From Fundidesulfovibrio terrae (GTDB lineage: Bacteria; Desulfobacterota; Desulfovibrionia; Desulfovibrionales; Desulfovibrionaceae): DNA of 64,000 nucleotides. How positions within the stretch are numbered: position 1 is the stretch's first letter; each line of letters begins with the position of its first letter. This document shows, one piece after another, positions 47,862 to 56,551 of this stretch. The DNA lies in the NCBI RefSeq assembly GCF_022808915.1, contig NZ_JAKZFS010000005.1:124001-188000 (forward strand), in the 5' to 3' direction. The notes under the pieces were generated by a model, which saw only the letters and a list, made by a program, of their open reading frames with translations, was not told the DNA's origin and ran no database searches. Made by a program: the position numbers and the translations under genes.

Positions 47862-48887
47862 TTAGGGCATCATTTCCAGTATCTTGCGCATTACCTCGAA
47901 GGCGTCGGCCACGTAGACCACATCCGCCTTGCCCTGGGCCCAGCCGCAGTTGGCGTCCAGGTTGATGGCCCGGCGCTCGCCGATGAATCGCCAGCCCACG
48001 GTGTGGGGCTCCTCGCCGTGGCAGCAAGTGGCCAAGCCCTTGGGGTGGCGGGGGGTCGCGCCGGTCTGGCCGACCTGGTGCATGTGCGTGAGGAAGCTCA
48101 TGACCTGCTGGCCTTCGCCCGAGAGGTCCACCAGGGACTTGGATGTACCCAGCGAACCCTGGGACTTGCCCAAAAACTGCAGGATGATCTGCTCGGCCTC
48201 TTCCAGGTGGGCCGCGCCGTCAGGCTGCTTTTTGGTCCAGCCCGCGCCGGCCACGAAGAGGAGCGCCGCGTCGGGGCGGATGGTCTGCTCCTCGGCGGAA
48301 GGGGAGATGGTGGCGGTGTTCCGGGTGCGAACGCCTCCGGCAGGCAGCTCGGCGGTGACGGCCGTGACCTGGGCCTGGCCCGCGTCGCCCGAGTAGGGGG
48401 TGAAGCAGCCCGTGGAGACGCTTATGAACCAGGGGCGCTCCTGGCGGGTCAGCTCGGCGTACATGCGCTGGCGGTAGTACCAGCGGGTGACCACGGGCTT
48501 GCCGCCCTCGGCGGCCAGGGCGGTGACGCCGGTGTCCGAGCGACCGCCCACGCGGGCGGCGGCGCCGGGCAGCACGCGGCTCATGCGCGAGGTGGCCGCG
48601 CCGATGACGATGTCGGCTCCGGACGCCTTGTAGAGGGCCGCCAGGGCGGCAGCGTCGGTGGCGTAGCGGGGTTGGGCGAATTCATCGCCGGAAACTCCGT
48701 AGATGGCTTTTGCGCCGCATCCGGCCAGGGAGTCGGCGGCGGCCTGCACATCGGACCCGACCAGGCCTACGGCCAGGTCGGCCCCGAGCTGTTCGGCCAA
48801 GGTCTTTGCGGCGGAAAGGGCCTCGAGGGAAGCTTTGCCCAGGGAACCGTCGCATTCGGTCTGGGCGGCGAAGAGAATCGTGCTCAT
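47862..48887 (-). CDS. etfA: Electron transfer flavoprotein alpha subunit
   Basis: FAD-bearing subunit that takes electrons from acyl-CoA dehydrogenase to ETF-quinone oxidoreductase. It has 341 residues. The N-terminal domain contains ARVGGRSDTGVTAL; the FAD domain has LSGEGQQVMSFL, VGQTGATPRHPKG and the terminal ERRAINLDANCGWAQGKADVVYVAD. The usual PxLYIAxGISGA string is replaced by KGLATCCHGEEPHTVGWRF, a clear departure with two adjacent cysteines, so this belongs to a divergent ETF branch. It is fourth in the minus cluster after acd, ETF-QO and etfB. Confidence 0.88.
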   Translation of the reverse strand: MSTILFAAQTECDGSLGKASLEALSAAKTLAEQLGADLAVGLVGSDVQAAADSLAGCGAKAIYGVSGDEFAQPRYATDAAALAALYKASGADIVIGAATSRMSRVLPGAAARVGGRSDTGVTALAAEGGKPVVTRWYYRQRMYAELTRQERPWFISVSTGCFTPYSGDAGQAQVTAVTAELPAGGVRTRNTATISPSAEEQTIRPDAALLFVAGAGWTKKQPDGAAHLEEAEQIILQFLGKSQGSLGTSKSLVDLSGEGQQVMSFLTHMHQVGQTGATPRHPKGLATCCHGEEPHTVGWRFIGERRAINLDANCGWAQGKADVVYVADAFEVMRKILEMMP

Positions 48888-48982
48888 ATGTTCCTCCGGC
48901 GTTCGGGACGGAATCGCCCGATGTTGCCAGTCGTGTCGGTGTCGAGCCTGTGGTCGGGAGCAGCCAGCTTTCCCGGTGGAAA

Positions 48983-49022
48983 GCCTCCGGCGGCCAAAGG
49001 GGCAAGTCCCTTTGGAATCCCC
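48983..49022 (-). repeat. Dispersed stem-loop repeat, copy 6
   Basis: On plus: GCCTCCGGCGG, then stem CCAAAGG-GG / CC-CTTTGG, then AATCCCC. It fills the etfB-etfA gap, 17 nt past the etfB stop; read in the direction of etfB it is stem-first, opposite to the other 3'-flanking copies. Confidence 0.8.
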
Positions 49023-49038
49023 TTCCTGGGGCTTGCCG

Positions 49039-49845
49039 CTAGGCGCTCAGCCAGTCGACGATTTCCTTGGCGATGGTCTCAACCGGGGTGTCCTTGACGA
49101 TCCGGGTCTCGCGCTTCTGGCTGGGGATCTGCACGCCGGCGTACTCGGGGCCGCCCTCGATCTTCACGGGCTTGGCTTTCTGCAGGGCAGGCATCACCAG
49201 GCGCATGTTCTGCATGCCCACCTGGGGATTGTTGGGGGGCTCTGACAGCTCGCCCGTGGCCCAGCCCACAACCGCCGGGGGTCCGGCCACCACGGATTCC
49301 TGGTAGCTGCCGCCCTCGATGCGTTCGAGCACCCGGAGGGAGCCGTCCCCGTTGGCCTCAAGCTTGTCCACGCCCTGGAACTGGTCGAAGATGCCGAGCT
49401 TCTCGCCCACGATCTGCATGGTGGCGCCAGCGCCGCGCGAGGCCGACATCCAGCCTCCGAACACCAGCAGGCGGGACTTGTCCAGGCCCGGGATGGCCTC
49501 GATGGCCTCGGCCAAGGCGCTGCCCACGGCGTCGGCCTCAACAAAGCCGCTGGACGGTCCGTCCAGCACCACCAGCTCGAAGGGAACCTTCTGAGCGATG
49601 GTCATCATCACCTGCTGGAGCTTGGCCTTGGGGCCCATGCTCACCAGCCAGACCTTGCTGCCCGGAACGTTCTTGGCCAGATTGGCGGCCTCGTACAGGG
49701 CGTGGCCCGCCCAGGGGTCCAGGATGGCGGGCAGCATCAGCTCGTTCTTCAGGCCCCATCCGGCGGGACCCTTGACCGGCTCCAGGGTCTGGAGCGGGTC
49801 GGGGACGATGCCGCCGCAGACGACTATGTTGAATCCTGCGCTCAT
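49039..49845 (-). CDS. etfB: Electron transfer flavoprotein beta subunit
   Basis: AMP-binding subunit of the heterodimeric ETF. It has 268 residues. The family opening FNIVVCGGIVPDP is followed by MLPAILDPWAGHALYEAANL (the family's DxxAxxxA region) and by MGPKAKLQQVMMTIA. The C-terminal part, RLVMPALQKAKPVKIE, is as in the branch with etfA above. AAGGAGACT lies before the ATG. The gaps to ETF-QO upstream and etfA downstream each hold one repeat element. Confidence 0.9.
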   Translation of the reverse strand: MSAGFNIVVCGGIVPDPLQTLEPVKGPAGWGLKNELMLPAILDPWAGHALYEAANLAKNVPGSKVWLVSMGPKAKLQQVMMTIAQKVPFELVVLDGPSSGFVEADAVGSALAEAIEAIPGLDKSRLLVFGGWMSASRGAGATMQIVGEKLGIFDQFQGVDKLEANGDGSLRVLERIEGGSYQESVVAGPPAVVGWATGELSEPPNNPQVGMQNMRLVMPALQKAKPVKIEGGPEYAGVQIPSQKRETRIVKDTPVETIAKEIVDWLSA

Positions 49846-49869
49846 AGAGTCTCCTTATAACGGGTTGAA

Positions 49870-49907
49870 GCCTCCGGCGGGCAAAGGGCTGCGCCCTCTG
49901 CACTCCC
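49870..49907 (-). repeat. Dispersed stem-loop repeat, copy 7 (degenerate)
   Basis: On plus: GCCTCCGGCGG, then GCAAAGGG / CCCTCTGC as an imperfect stem, then ACTCCC. It lies in the gap between ETF-QO and etfB, 28 nt past the ETF-QO stop, in the same orientation as copy 6. Confidence 0.75.
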
Positions 49908-49934
49908 TTTTCGCTTCGCGTTCATGGTCGATAC

Positions 49935-51791
49935 TCAGTTCTCGGCCGAATGCAGTCCGCCAGCCCCGGCCTTAAACTCCACGTTGGACTTCTCCGGGTC
50001 CTTGGGGTGCGGCTTGGAGCAGTTCCACAGGCACGCGCCGCAGTGCACGCACTTTTCCCGGTCGAACAGAGGTACGCCGTCCTCGGGATTCATGGTGATG
50101 GCCTGCCCGGAACACATGTCGATGCAGATCTTTTCATTGCAGCCCCGGCAGGTGTCGTGGTCCGCGAAGACCACGTGGTCCGCGAAGCCGAAGGGGGCTT
50201 GCACCTTGCCGCCGAGGAGCAGGGCGTCCTGGTGGGACACCAGCAGTTCGCCGTCGTATTCGATCTTGGGCCAGCCCACACGGTCCATGATGGCGTCGTG
50301 CAGCGCCTCGCCCTTGGCCTGACACTCCTCGCGCATGGCTTTGAGCTCGGCGGCCGGAATCTGGGGCGTGTAGGCGTCCTCCAGTGACGGCACGCGCTCG
50401 TGGGGCGTGCGGTGGTCGCCGGGCCAGTTGAACTTGCCGTCCGTGTACCCGGCGAGCGCCATGCCCATGAGGCCCTGGATGAAGCCCTTGCCGAAGCCGT
50501 CGCGGGACTTCTCGGCGACGATGGCCTCCTCCTCGAGCCGCGATGCGCGGCGGCGCTCCACGTAGACCCGGCGCAGGTTCTGCCGGGTGAAGGGCTTGCC
50601 CTCCTTCATGAGCTCGAGCACGCCCTCGGCCAGCTGCACGCCAGAGGTCCAGGCTTCGTCCACGCCAGAGCCGGTGAGCACGTTGGTGGTGCCGGAGCCC
50701 TCGCCGATGCGGGCGTATCCGTCGCCCACCAGCCAGGGCTCGCCGCGCCGCCCGGATTCCAGCAGCGACTTGGCGCCCCAGGAGCGCATCTTGGCTCCCT
50801 TGAGGTGCTTCCACAGATAGGGGTGGGTGATCCAGTGCTGCATGTAGCGGTAGGCGGTGCGCACGGGGATGTCCAGCCAGGAGGGCACGAAGATGCCAAG
50901 CGAGGCCACCCGGTCGGGCAGCACGTAAAGAAAACCGAAAATGTCCGGCTCGGGATATCCGAAGGTGTGCAGCACGAAGCCCTCGGGCAGGTCGCACCGT
51001 TCGGGCAGGTCCACCACCATCTTCATGCCCAGGGCCCAGTCGCGGCGGTGGTGGTTGTGGGGCATGCCCATGGCGTCGTCCAGGTCACGCCCCACGGGGC
51101 CGACGGGGCCGTCGCCGATGACGGTGAGGGGGGCCTTGATGTCCATGCCGGGCATGAACCCGGCCTCGGGCTCGCCCTTCTTGTCCACGCCCTGGTCAAC
51201 CAGGCGTACGCCCACCACCTTGCCGTCCTCGATAAGCACCTTGGAGACGGGCATGCCGGGCCAGATCTGGGCCAGGCCCGAGGCCATCACCTCGGAGCCG
51301 ATCCACTGGTTGAACTGTCCCAACGAAAACACCAGCCCCGGCTCCTTGCGCAGAAACGGCGGGATGTAGGGCAGTTCCACAGCCTCGTCCTTGCACCAGG
51401 GGAGGTGCTTGCCGAAGGTGCGGATCATGTTGTCCTTGAAGTCCAGCAGGTCCTGGCGGCGGCTCGCGCCGTGGGGATCCTGGAGGTAGACCACCTTCTC
51501 GTGGGTCACCTCGGCGCACATGGGGAGCTGTGAGGGCTCGAAATCGGGGAAGGACTCCCGGATGCCGCGCGCCTTGGAGACCACGCCGGAGACGCCCGCG
51601 CCTATGTCGTCGGCGCGTTCGTAGCAGATCACCTGGGGGGGCATGCCGGGCATGACCGTGCTATCGGCCGCCGGAGTGCCGTCGGGGTTGGTCAGGCCAC
51701 GGGTCAGGGTGGTCAGGAAGCCGCCCATGGCCGGGCCGAATCCCACGCAGACGATGTCCACGTCCATGCTCTGGCGTTCAATCTCGGACAT
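49935..51791 (-). CDS. ETF-quinone oxidoreductase-like (FixC/FixX-type) flavoprotein
   Basis: A 618-residue FAD- and iron-sulfur-containing membrane-associated enzyme predicted to move electrons from ETF to the quinone pool. The FAD loop VGFGPAMGG lies at the N-terminus (DVDIVCVGFGP). The C-terminus carries a ferredoxin-like segment with two cysteine sets, CRGCNEKICIDMC and CVHCGACLWNC: eight cysteines, enough for two [4Fe-4S] clusters, whereas classical ETF-QO has one. It therefore resembles a FixC-FixX fusion. ATG at 51791 with GAGGGAGG upstream is preferred to one six codons earlier. Confidence 0.88.
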   Translation of the reverse strand: MSEIERQSMDVDIVCVGFGPAMGGFLTTLTRGLTNPDGTPAADSTVMPGMPPQVICYERADDIGAGVSGVVSKARGIRESFPDFEPSQLPMCAEVTHEKVVYLQDPHGASRRQDLLDFKDNMIRTFGKHLPWCKDEAVELPYIPPFLRKEPGLVFSLGQFNQWIGSEVMASGLAQIWPGMPVSKVLIEDGKVVGVRLVDQGVDKKGEPEAGFMPGMDIKAPLTVIGDGPVGPVGRDLDDAMGMPHNHHRRDWALGMKMVVDLPERCDLPEGFVLHTFGYPEPDIFGFLYVLPDRVASLGIFVPSWLDIPVRTAYRYMQHWITHPYLWKHLKGAKMRSWGAKSLLESGRRGEPWLVGDGYARIGEGSGTTNVLTGSGVDEAWTSGVQLAEGVLELMKEGKPFTRQNLRRVYVERRRASRLEEEAIVAEKSRDGFGKGFIQGLMGMALAGYTDGKFNWPGDHRTPHERVPSLEDAYTPQIPAAELKAMREECQAKGEALHDAIMDRVGWPKIEYDGELLVSHQDALLLGGKVQAPFGFADHVVFADHDTCRGCNEKICIDMCSGQAITMNPEDGVPLFDREKCVHCGACLWNCSKPHPKDPEKSNVEFKAGAGGLHSAEN

Positions 51792-51857
51792 GTGCCTCCC
51801 TCTCGACACGGCGAAGGCTGACCCGCGTTCACGCGTCAGCCCCGGCGTAAATTATAT

Positions 51858-51906
51858 GGGATTCCAAAGGGACTTTCGTCCCTTTGGCCGCCGGAGGCTT
51901 CCCCCA
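51858..51906 (+). repeat. Dispersed stem-loop repeat, copy 8
   Basis: GGGATT, stem CCAAAGGGA (51864-51872) / TCCCTTTGG (51879-51887), tail CCGCCGGAGGC (51888-51898). It lies in the gap between acd and ETF-QO, about 60 nt past the acd stop, tail-first in the acd direction. Confidence 0.88.
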
Positions 51907-51961
51907 TGACGCCTCGGCGCCTTCCCGGGAGAAGCCTCGCGAACAGCCATGATATCTCAAA

Positions 51962-54019
51962 CTACATCGGGTAATCCAGGGCCTCGGGGATCATGACCTG
52001 GGTGAGGGCCTGGCCAGCGCGGTCCTTGGCCAGGGCCGCCCCGGACATGGAGCGGTCAAGCTCCCTACGCAGCTTCTCGAAGGCCTCCAGTTCTTCCTCG
52101 GCCTGGGGGCCGAAGCCGTAGACCATGCTGGCGCACACGCGGGCGCATTCCCCGGCGGAGTAGGCGGCCTGGGTCACGGCAAGATCGCGGAAGAAGGACA
52201 GGGTGCCTTCCAGACCCTCAGCCACGATGGGGTTCTCGGGGCCTTTCTCGGCCAGTTCCATGACGTCGGAGACCTGGCTGCGCGAGGCCATGATCCAGCA
52301 CAGGGCGTCGGCCATGGGGAAGGTCACGTTCTGGCGGCGGTTGTGGTAAAGGCGCGCGCCGGAGGGGTCCTTGGCGCGCAGCAGGAATTCCAGGGTCCAC
52401 AGCCACAGCTCCATGCCCTTGGCCACGATGGCCGCGCCGGTCTCGGGCTGATCCTGGCCCAGCTTGGCGAACTGGGCGATCCAGATGCGCAGCTTGGTGA
52501 GGAACACCTCGTTGGTCATGGTGATGGAGAGGTGGCGGCGCTGCACGGCCTCGGGGCCTTCGTAAGTGGCCTCGAGCTGGGTGTCGGTCCACTTGAAGAA
52601 GAGGAAGCCCGGGCAGTCCTCGGTGATGCCGTAGCCGCCCATGAGGGCGATGGCCTCGCGCATCTGGTTGGCCCCCTGGCCGGTGTTCCAGAGCTTGCAG
52701 GCCGGGCAGAGGATGTTGGCCAGCGATTCCAGCACGGAGTAGCGCACCAGGGTGTCGTTGCCCAGTTCCTCGAAGCGGGCGGCGTCGCGCTCGGACTCGG
52801 GCATGGCCTCGAGCTCGAGGTATTCAATGGCCAGCTTCTCGATCTTGCGAAGGGCGGTCAGTTGGGATTTGGGCCCCACGATGCCCTGCTCGGCGAAAAT
52901 CTTGTCCTTGGCCTTCTCGGTGGGGTCGAGCTGGTCGAAGAGGCGGCCGGTCTCGAAGCCCAGCGACGCTCCTGCCTCGCCCATGGCCCAGATGCCGGCC
53001 AGGCGCAGCACGGCGTCCTGCTTCTGCTGGATGCCCAGGTCGTACTTGGGGGTGCCGGGCACGGCGTCGCCGCCGCGGAAGCGCTGGCGCTGGTAGCGGA
53101 TCACGGGCTCAACGGCCGAGAGCAGCTTGGCGGAGCTCATGAGGGCCACTGGCACGCGGGTACGGTGGAACACCGCGCCGATGATCTCGGAGTGGGTGTA
53201 GTTGGGGACGATGACGCCGTCCTTCACGGTGTATCCGCCAACGATCCGGCTGGCCGGAACCTTCAGGTTGAAGACCGGGTCGCGGGTGGAGGAGAGCTGG
53301 TGCACCATCTTGAGGGTGGGCGCGCCCCTGTCGAACAGGCCCTCGTCGGTGTCCTCCACGATGATGATGCAGGAGGACTTGATGCGCGGGTCGTCGGTGT
53401 CCACGGCGCAGGTGGCGAAGTTGGCGAAATCCATGCCGGTGATGAAGCGGCCGCGCTTGTCCACCTGGAGGATGGGCTCCTGGCCCTCCTCCCATTCGAG
53501 CACGCGGACCTTGCCCACCAGGGTGTTGGTCTCCACGCCCACGTAGGGCAGGGGCTCGGTGAGGGCGAAGGCGCCCCGGAAGATGGTGCGGTCCTCTCCG
53601 GGCTGGGGGGGCACGCAACGGCTCATGTAGTAGTCGCGCTGTTCGGGGGTGCCGCGCTCGTGGATGGGGGCCAGGGCCAGGTTGGTGGCCAGGGAGCAGG
53701 TGGCCGCGCCGGCGTCCACCCAGGAGAGTTCGAAAGCGACGAGGGCCAGGGCCAGGTTCTTGGGGCCTTCGATGAAGCCGCCCTGGTGGGGGTCCATGAA
53801 CAGGGCGGTGAGGCCGGAGGTGTCGAAGGCTTCCAGCAACTGGGCCTTGTGGTCGGTCCATTCATGGGTGTGGCGAGCGCCTTCGGCCACCAGCCGGGCC
53901 ACGAGCGTGCGGGCCAGGGATCTGGCGGACTGCACGGCCATCTGAACGTCGTAACGGTCGGCGAATCGCCACATGATCTGGCGAACGTCGTCGCCAGGAA
54001 GAGTACGAAGGGTCTCCAT
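51962..54019 (-). CDS. Long acyl-CoA dehydrogenase-family protein
   Basis: A 685-residue flavoprotein, nearly twice the length of a classical acyl-CoA dehydrogenase (~380) and nearer to the very-long-chain or ACAD9-like forms. The dehydrogenase core includes LTEPLPYVGVETNT near 155 (family AMTEPxxGSD region), MDFANFATCAVDTD, and the ISMT-like MTNEVFLTKL late in the protein. ALMGGYGITEDCPG is the conserved string near the FAD adenine. It is first of the minus-strand cluster acd - ETF-QO - etfB - etfA, so it very likely feeds electrons to that ETF. The substrate is unknown. Confidence 0.85.
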   Translation of the reverse strand: METLRTLPGDDVRQIMWRFADRYDVQMAVQSARSLARTLVARLVAEGARHTHEWTDHKAQLLEAFDTSGLTALFMDPHQGGFIEGPKNLALALVAFELSWVDAGAATCSLATNLALAPIHERGTPEQRDYYMSRCVPPQPGEDRTIFRGAFALTEPLPYVGVETNTLVGKVRVLEWEEGQEPILQVDKRGRFITGMDFANFATCAVDTDDPRIKSSCIIIVEDTDEGLFDRGAPTLKMVHQLSSTRDPVFNLKVPASRIVGGYTVKDGVIVPNYTHSEIIGAVFHRTRVPVALMSSAKLLSAVEPVIRYQRQRFRGGDAVPGTPKYDLGIQQKQDAVLRLAGIWAMGEAGASLGFETGRLFDQLDPTEKAKDKIFAEQGIVGPKSQLTALRKIEKLAIEYLELEAMPESERDAARFEELGNDTLVRYSVLESLANILCPACKLWNTGQGANQMREAIALMGGYGITEDCPGFLFFKWTDTQLEATYEGPEAVQRRHLSITMTNEVFLTKLRIWIAQFAKLGQDQPETGAAIVAKGMELWLWTLEFLLRAKDPSGARLYHNRRQNVTFPMADALCWIMASRSQVSDVMELAEKGPENPIVAEGLEGTLSFFRDLAVTQAAYSAGECARVCASMVYGFGPQAEEELEAFEKLRRELDRSMSGAALAKDRAGQALTQVMIPEALDYPM

Positions 54020-54164
54020 GATTGTTCCTATTCCCCCAGTGTTTCGAAAAGCCGCGCTCTTGGAGGCGGCCTGAAATTACGACAAGTTATGCGAACCGCG
54101 CCGCCCAGTCAACGTGGCGGCGCATGGCGGGCGGGGGCTTTCCCCCGCGCGGCGTCTCTTGGGT

Positions 54165-55061
54165 TCAGAACGACAGGGCCTCTCCGGTGAGCGCCTGGTA
54201 GGCTTCGAGGTATTTTTCCCGGGTCCGGGCGGCCACGTCGGCGGGCATGGCGGGCGCGGGCGGCTTCTTGTTGAAGCCCACGGACTCCAGCCAATCGCGC
54301 ACGTACTGCTTGTCGTAGCTGGGCTGTCCCTGGCCGGGAGCGTAGCTGGCGGCGGGCCAGAAACGCGAGGAGTCGGGGGTGAGCACCTCGTCGATGAGGA
54401 TGAGCTCGCCGTCGATCATGCCGAATTCAAACTTGGTGTCCGCGATGAGGATGCCCTTGTTCCCGGCGTATTCGCGCGCCTGGGAGTAGATGGAAAGGGC
54501 CGTGTCCTGCACCTTGTCGAAGAGCGCCTGCCCGATCATGGCTTTGGCCTGGTCCAGGGTGATGTTCTCGTCGTGGCTGCCCAGCTCCGCCTTGGTGGAG
54601 GGGGTGAAGAGCGGCTTCTCCAGCTTGTCTGACTCGCGCAGGTTTGCGGGCAATGTATGGCCGCAGACCGAGCCCGTGGCCTTGTAGTCCTTCCAGCCTG
54701 AGCCGGTGATGTAGCCGCGCACGATGCACTCTATGGGCAGGGGCTTGGCCTTGCGCACCAGCACGGCCCGACCCTCCAGCATGTCGGCGTGGGCCTTGAG
54801 CGGAGCGGGGAAGTCGGCCGGGTCGGTGGCCAGCAGGTGGTTCTTCACCAGCTTCTCGAACATCTTCATCCAGAATATGGTGATTTTATTAAGGATAACG
54901 CCCTTGAATGGGATGGGGTCCGGCAGGATGACGTCGAAGGCCGAGATGCGGTCCGTGGTGACGATGAGCAGGCTGTCGTCCGAAACCTGGTAGATGTCGC
55001 GCACCTTGCCGCGCGAAACGAGCGGATATTCCTTGATGTCGGTGGTGGTGACCACTTGCAT
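54165..55061 (-). CDS. purC: SAICAR synthetase
   Basis: Phosphoribosylaminoimidazole-succinocarboxamide synthase of purine synthesis. It has 298 residues, the longer form found in yeast and many delta-proteobacteria. The N-terminal SRGKVRDIYQVSDDSLLIVTTDRISAFD region is fully conserved (residues 15-42); IECIVRGYITGSGWKDY follows near 110, and LILIDEVLTPDSSRFW near 213. GGAGC lies before the ATG at 55061; the frame is open upstream through the hisD end but only as noise. Begins 19 nt after the hisD stop; both in one transcript, uniting purine and histidine synthesis. Confidence 0.95.
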   Translation of the reverse strand: MQVVTTTDIKEYPLVSRGKVRDIYQVSDDSLLIVTTDRISAFDVILPDPIPFKGVILNKITIFWMKMFEKLVKNHLLATDPADFPAPLKAHADMLEGRAVLVRKAKPLPIECIVRGYITGSGWKDYKATGSVCGHTLPANLRESDKLEKPLFTPSTKAELGSHDENITLDQAKAMIGQALFDKVQDTALSIYSQAREYAGNKGILIADTKFEFGMIDGELILIDEVLTPDSSRFWPAASYAPGQGQPSYDKQYVRDWLESVGFNKKPPAPAMPADVAARTREKYLEAYQALTGEALSF

Positions 55062-55080
55062 GGCTTGCTCCTGGGGGGGA

Positions 55081-56385
55081 TTATTCGTTGCGGCACTCGA
55101 CGGACCGGGCATGGGCCTCCAGGCCTTCCAGCCGCGCCAGCCGCGCGATCTTGGCCCCATGCCTGCGCGCGTAGGCCGGGGGCGCGGCGATGAGGCTCGA
55201 CTTCTTGGTGAAGGTCTCGACGGACAGGGCCGAGGAGAACCGGGCGTTGCCCATGGTGGGAAGCACGTGGTTGGGACCGGCGAAATAGTCGCCCACGGGC
55301 TCGGGGCAGCCGCAGCCCAGAAAGATGGCGCCCGCGTGGCGGATGTCGGAAAGGATGCTCCAGCCGTCGGCCACGGCCAGCTCCAGGTGCTCGGGGGCCA
55401 GCTTGTTCACCAGCTCGATGCCTTCCTTGAGGCCGGGCACGGTGACGATGGCTCCCCAATCGGCCAGGGCCTTGCGGGCGATGTCCCCGCGCGGCAGGCG
55501 CTCGAGCTGCGATTCGAGTTCGCCTTCCACTGCCCGGGCCAGCTCGGGGCTGTCCGTGACCAGGATCGAGGCAGCCAAGGGGTCGTGCTCGGCCTGGGAG
55601 AGCATGTCCGCCGCGAGCCAGGCGGCAGGGGCGCTCTGGTCGGCCAGGATGACGATCTCGGAGGGGCCGGCGATCATGTCGATGCCCACCTGGCCCACCA
55701 AAAGCCTCTTGGCCGTGGTGACGTAGATGTTGCCGGGGCCGGCCAGCACGTCCACCGGAGCGATGGACTTGGTGCCGTAGGCCAGGGCGGCGATGGCCCA
55801 GGCGCTGCCCACGCGGTAGATTTCCTCGATGCCGAGCATGGCGGCGGCGGCCAGGATATAGGGATTGAGCGTGCCGTCCTTGCGCGGGGGCGACACGGCC
55901 GCGATGCGTTCCACGCCTGCCACCTGGGCAGGGATGGCGTTCATGAGCAGCGAGGAGATGAGCGGCGTCTCGCCGCCCACGCCGCCGGGCACGTACAGGC
56001 CCACGGAGTCCACCGGGCGCACCAGCTGGCCGAGGATCGTGCCGTCCTCGCGGGTGGTCCACCAGGACTTTTCCTTCTGGGATTCGTGGAACAAGCGGAT
56101 GTTGGCGGCGGCCTCTTCAAGGATGGCCATGTCCTCGGCGGGAACCTGCCGTCTGGCCTCGGCGATGTCCTCGGCCGGGACGCGAAGCATGGAAGCGGTG
56201 AAATCCGGGCAGTCGAAACGGCTGGTATAGCGGGCGAGGGCCTCGTCGCCGTGCTGCGCCACGTCGGCCAGGATGTCGCGAACACGCGATTCCACGGCCT
56301 GGTCGGGATTCTCCCGGCCTTTGAGCTTGGCGTGCAGTGGGGCGAAATCCTCGGGACGCTGGTATGTGAGTTGCGGGCAGGGCAT
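55081..56385 (-). CDS. hisD: Histidinol dehydrogenase
   Basis: Last two oxidations of histidine synthesis, using NAD+ and zinc. It has 434 residues, the usual length. The strings VPGGVGGETPLISSLLMNAIPAQ (VPGG motif), VDVLAGPGNIYVTTAKR, AGPSEIVILAD and SQAEHDPLA (Gln and His zinc ligands) are all intact. Catalytic Glu-His is in LAPEHLELAV, and the C-terminal VETFTKKSSLI matches too. The ATG at 56385 has AGGAGCC upstream. Divergent from the MFS gene. No other his genes are in the window. Confidence 0.97.
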   Translation of the reverse strand: MPCPQLTYQRPEDFAPLHAKLKGRENPDQAVESRVRDILADVAQHGDEALARYTSRFDCPDFTASMLRVPAEDIAEARRQVPAEDMAILEEAAANIRLFHESQKEKSWWTTREDGTILGQLVRPVDSVGLYVPGGVGGETPLISSLLMNAIPAQVAGVERIAAVSPPRKDGTLNPYILAAAAMLGIEEIYRVGSAWAIAALAYGTKSIAPVDVLAGPGNIYVTTAKRLLVGQVGIDMIAGPSEIVILADQSAPAAWLAADMLSQAEHDPLAASILVTDSPELARAVEGELESQLERLPRGDIARKALADWGAIVTVPGLKEGIELVNKLAPEHLELAVADGWSILSDIRHAGAIFLGCGCPEPVGDYFAGPNHVLPTMGNARFSSALSVETFTKKSSLIAAPPAYARRHGAKIARLARLEGLEAHARSVECRNE

Positions 56386-56478
56386 GAAGGCTCCTGATGG
56401 CGTCGTTGGCGGCTTGATAGATTATGCAGGGGGCTTTGTCGAGTACCGCAAGCGCTCCGCGCCCCTCTTGAAAGGGGG

Positions 56479-56516
56479 GCCCAAAGAGCGTAGCCCTTGG
56501 GCCGCCGGGGCTTCTC
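56479..56516 (+). repeat. Dispersed stem-loop repeat, copy 9 (degenerate)
   Basis: Stem CCCAAAG / CTTGGG-type arms around AGCGTAGCC, followed by CCGCCGGGGC, one base off the standard tail. It is the only copy in a clearly divergent gap (hisD / MFS transporter). Confidence 0.7.
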
Positions 56517-56551
56517 CCGGCCCTTCCACACTTCCCAAGCCGCGAGGAACC

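Noticed and set aside
54128-54160. GCGGGGG / CCCCCGC hairpin plus GCGGCG past the purC stop as a tenth repeat copy
   Set aside because: Stem-loop present but the CCGCCGGAGGC tail is not recognisable; could be a decayed copy, too uncertain to list.
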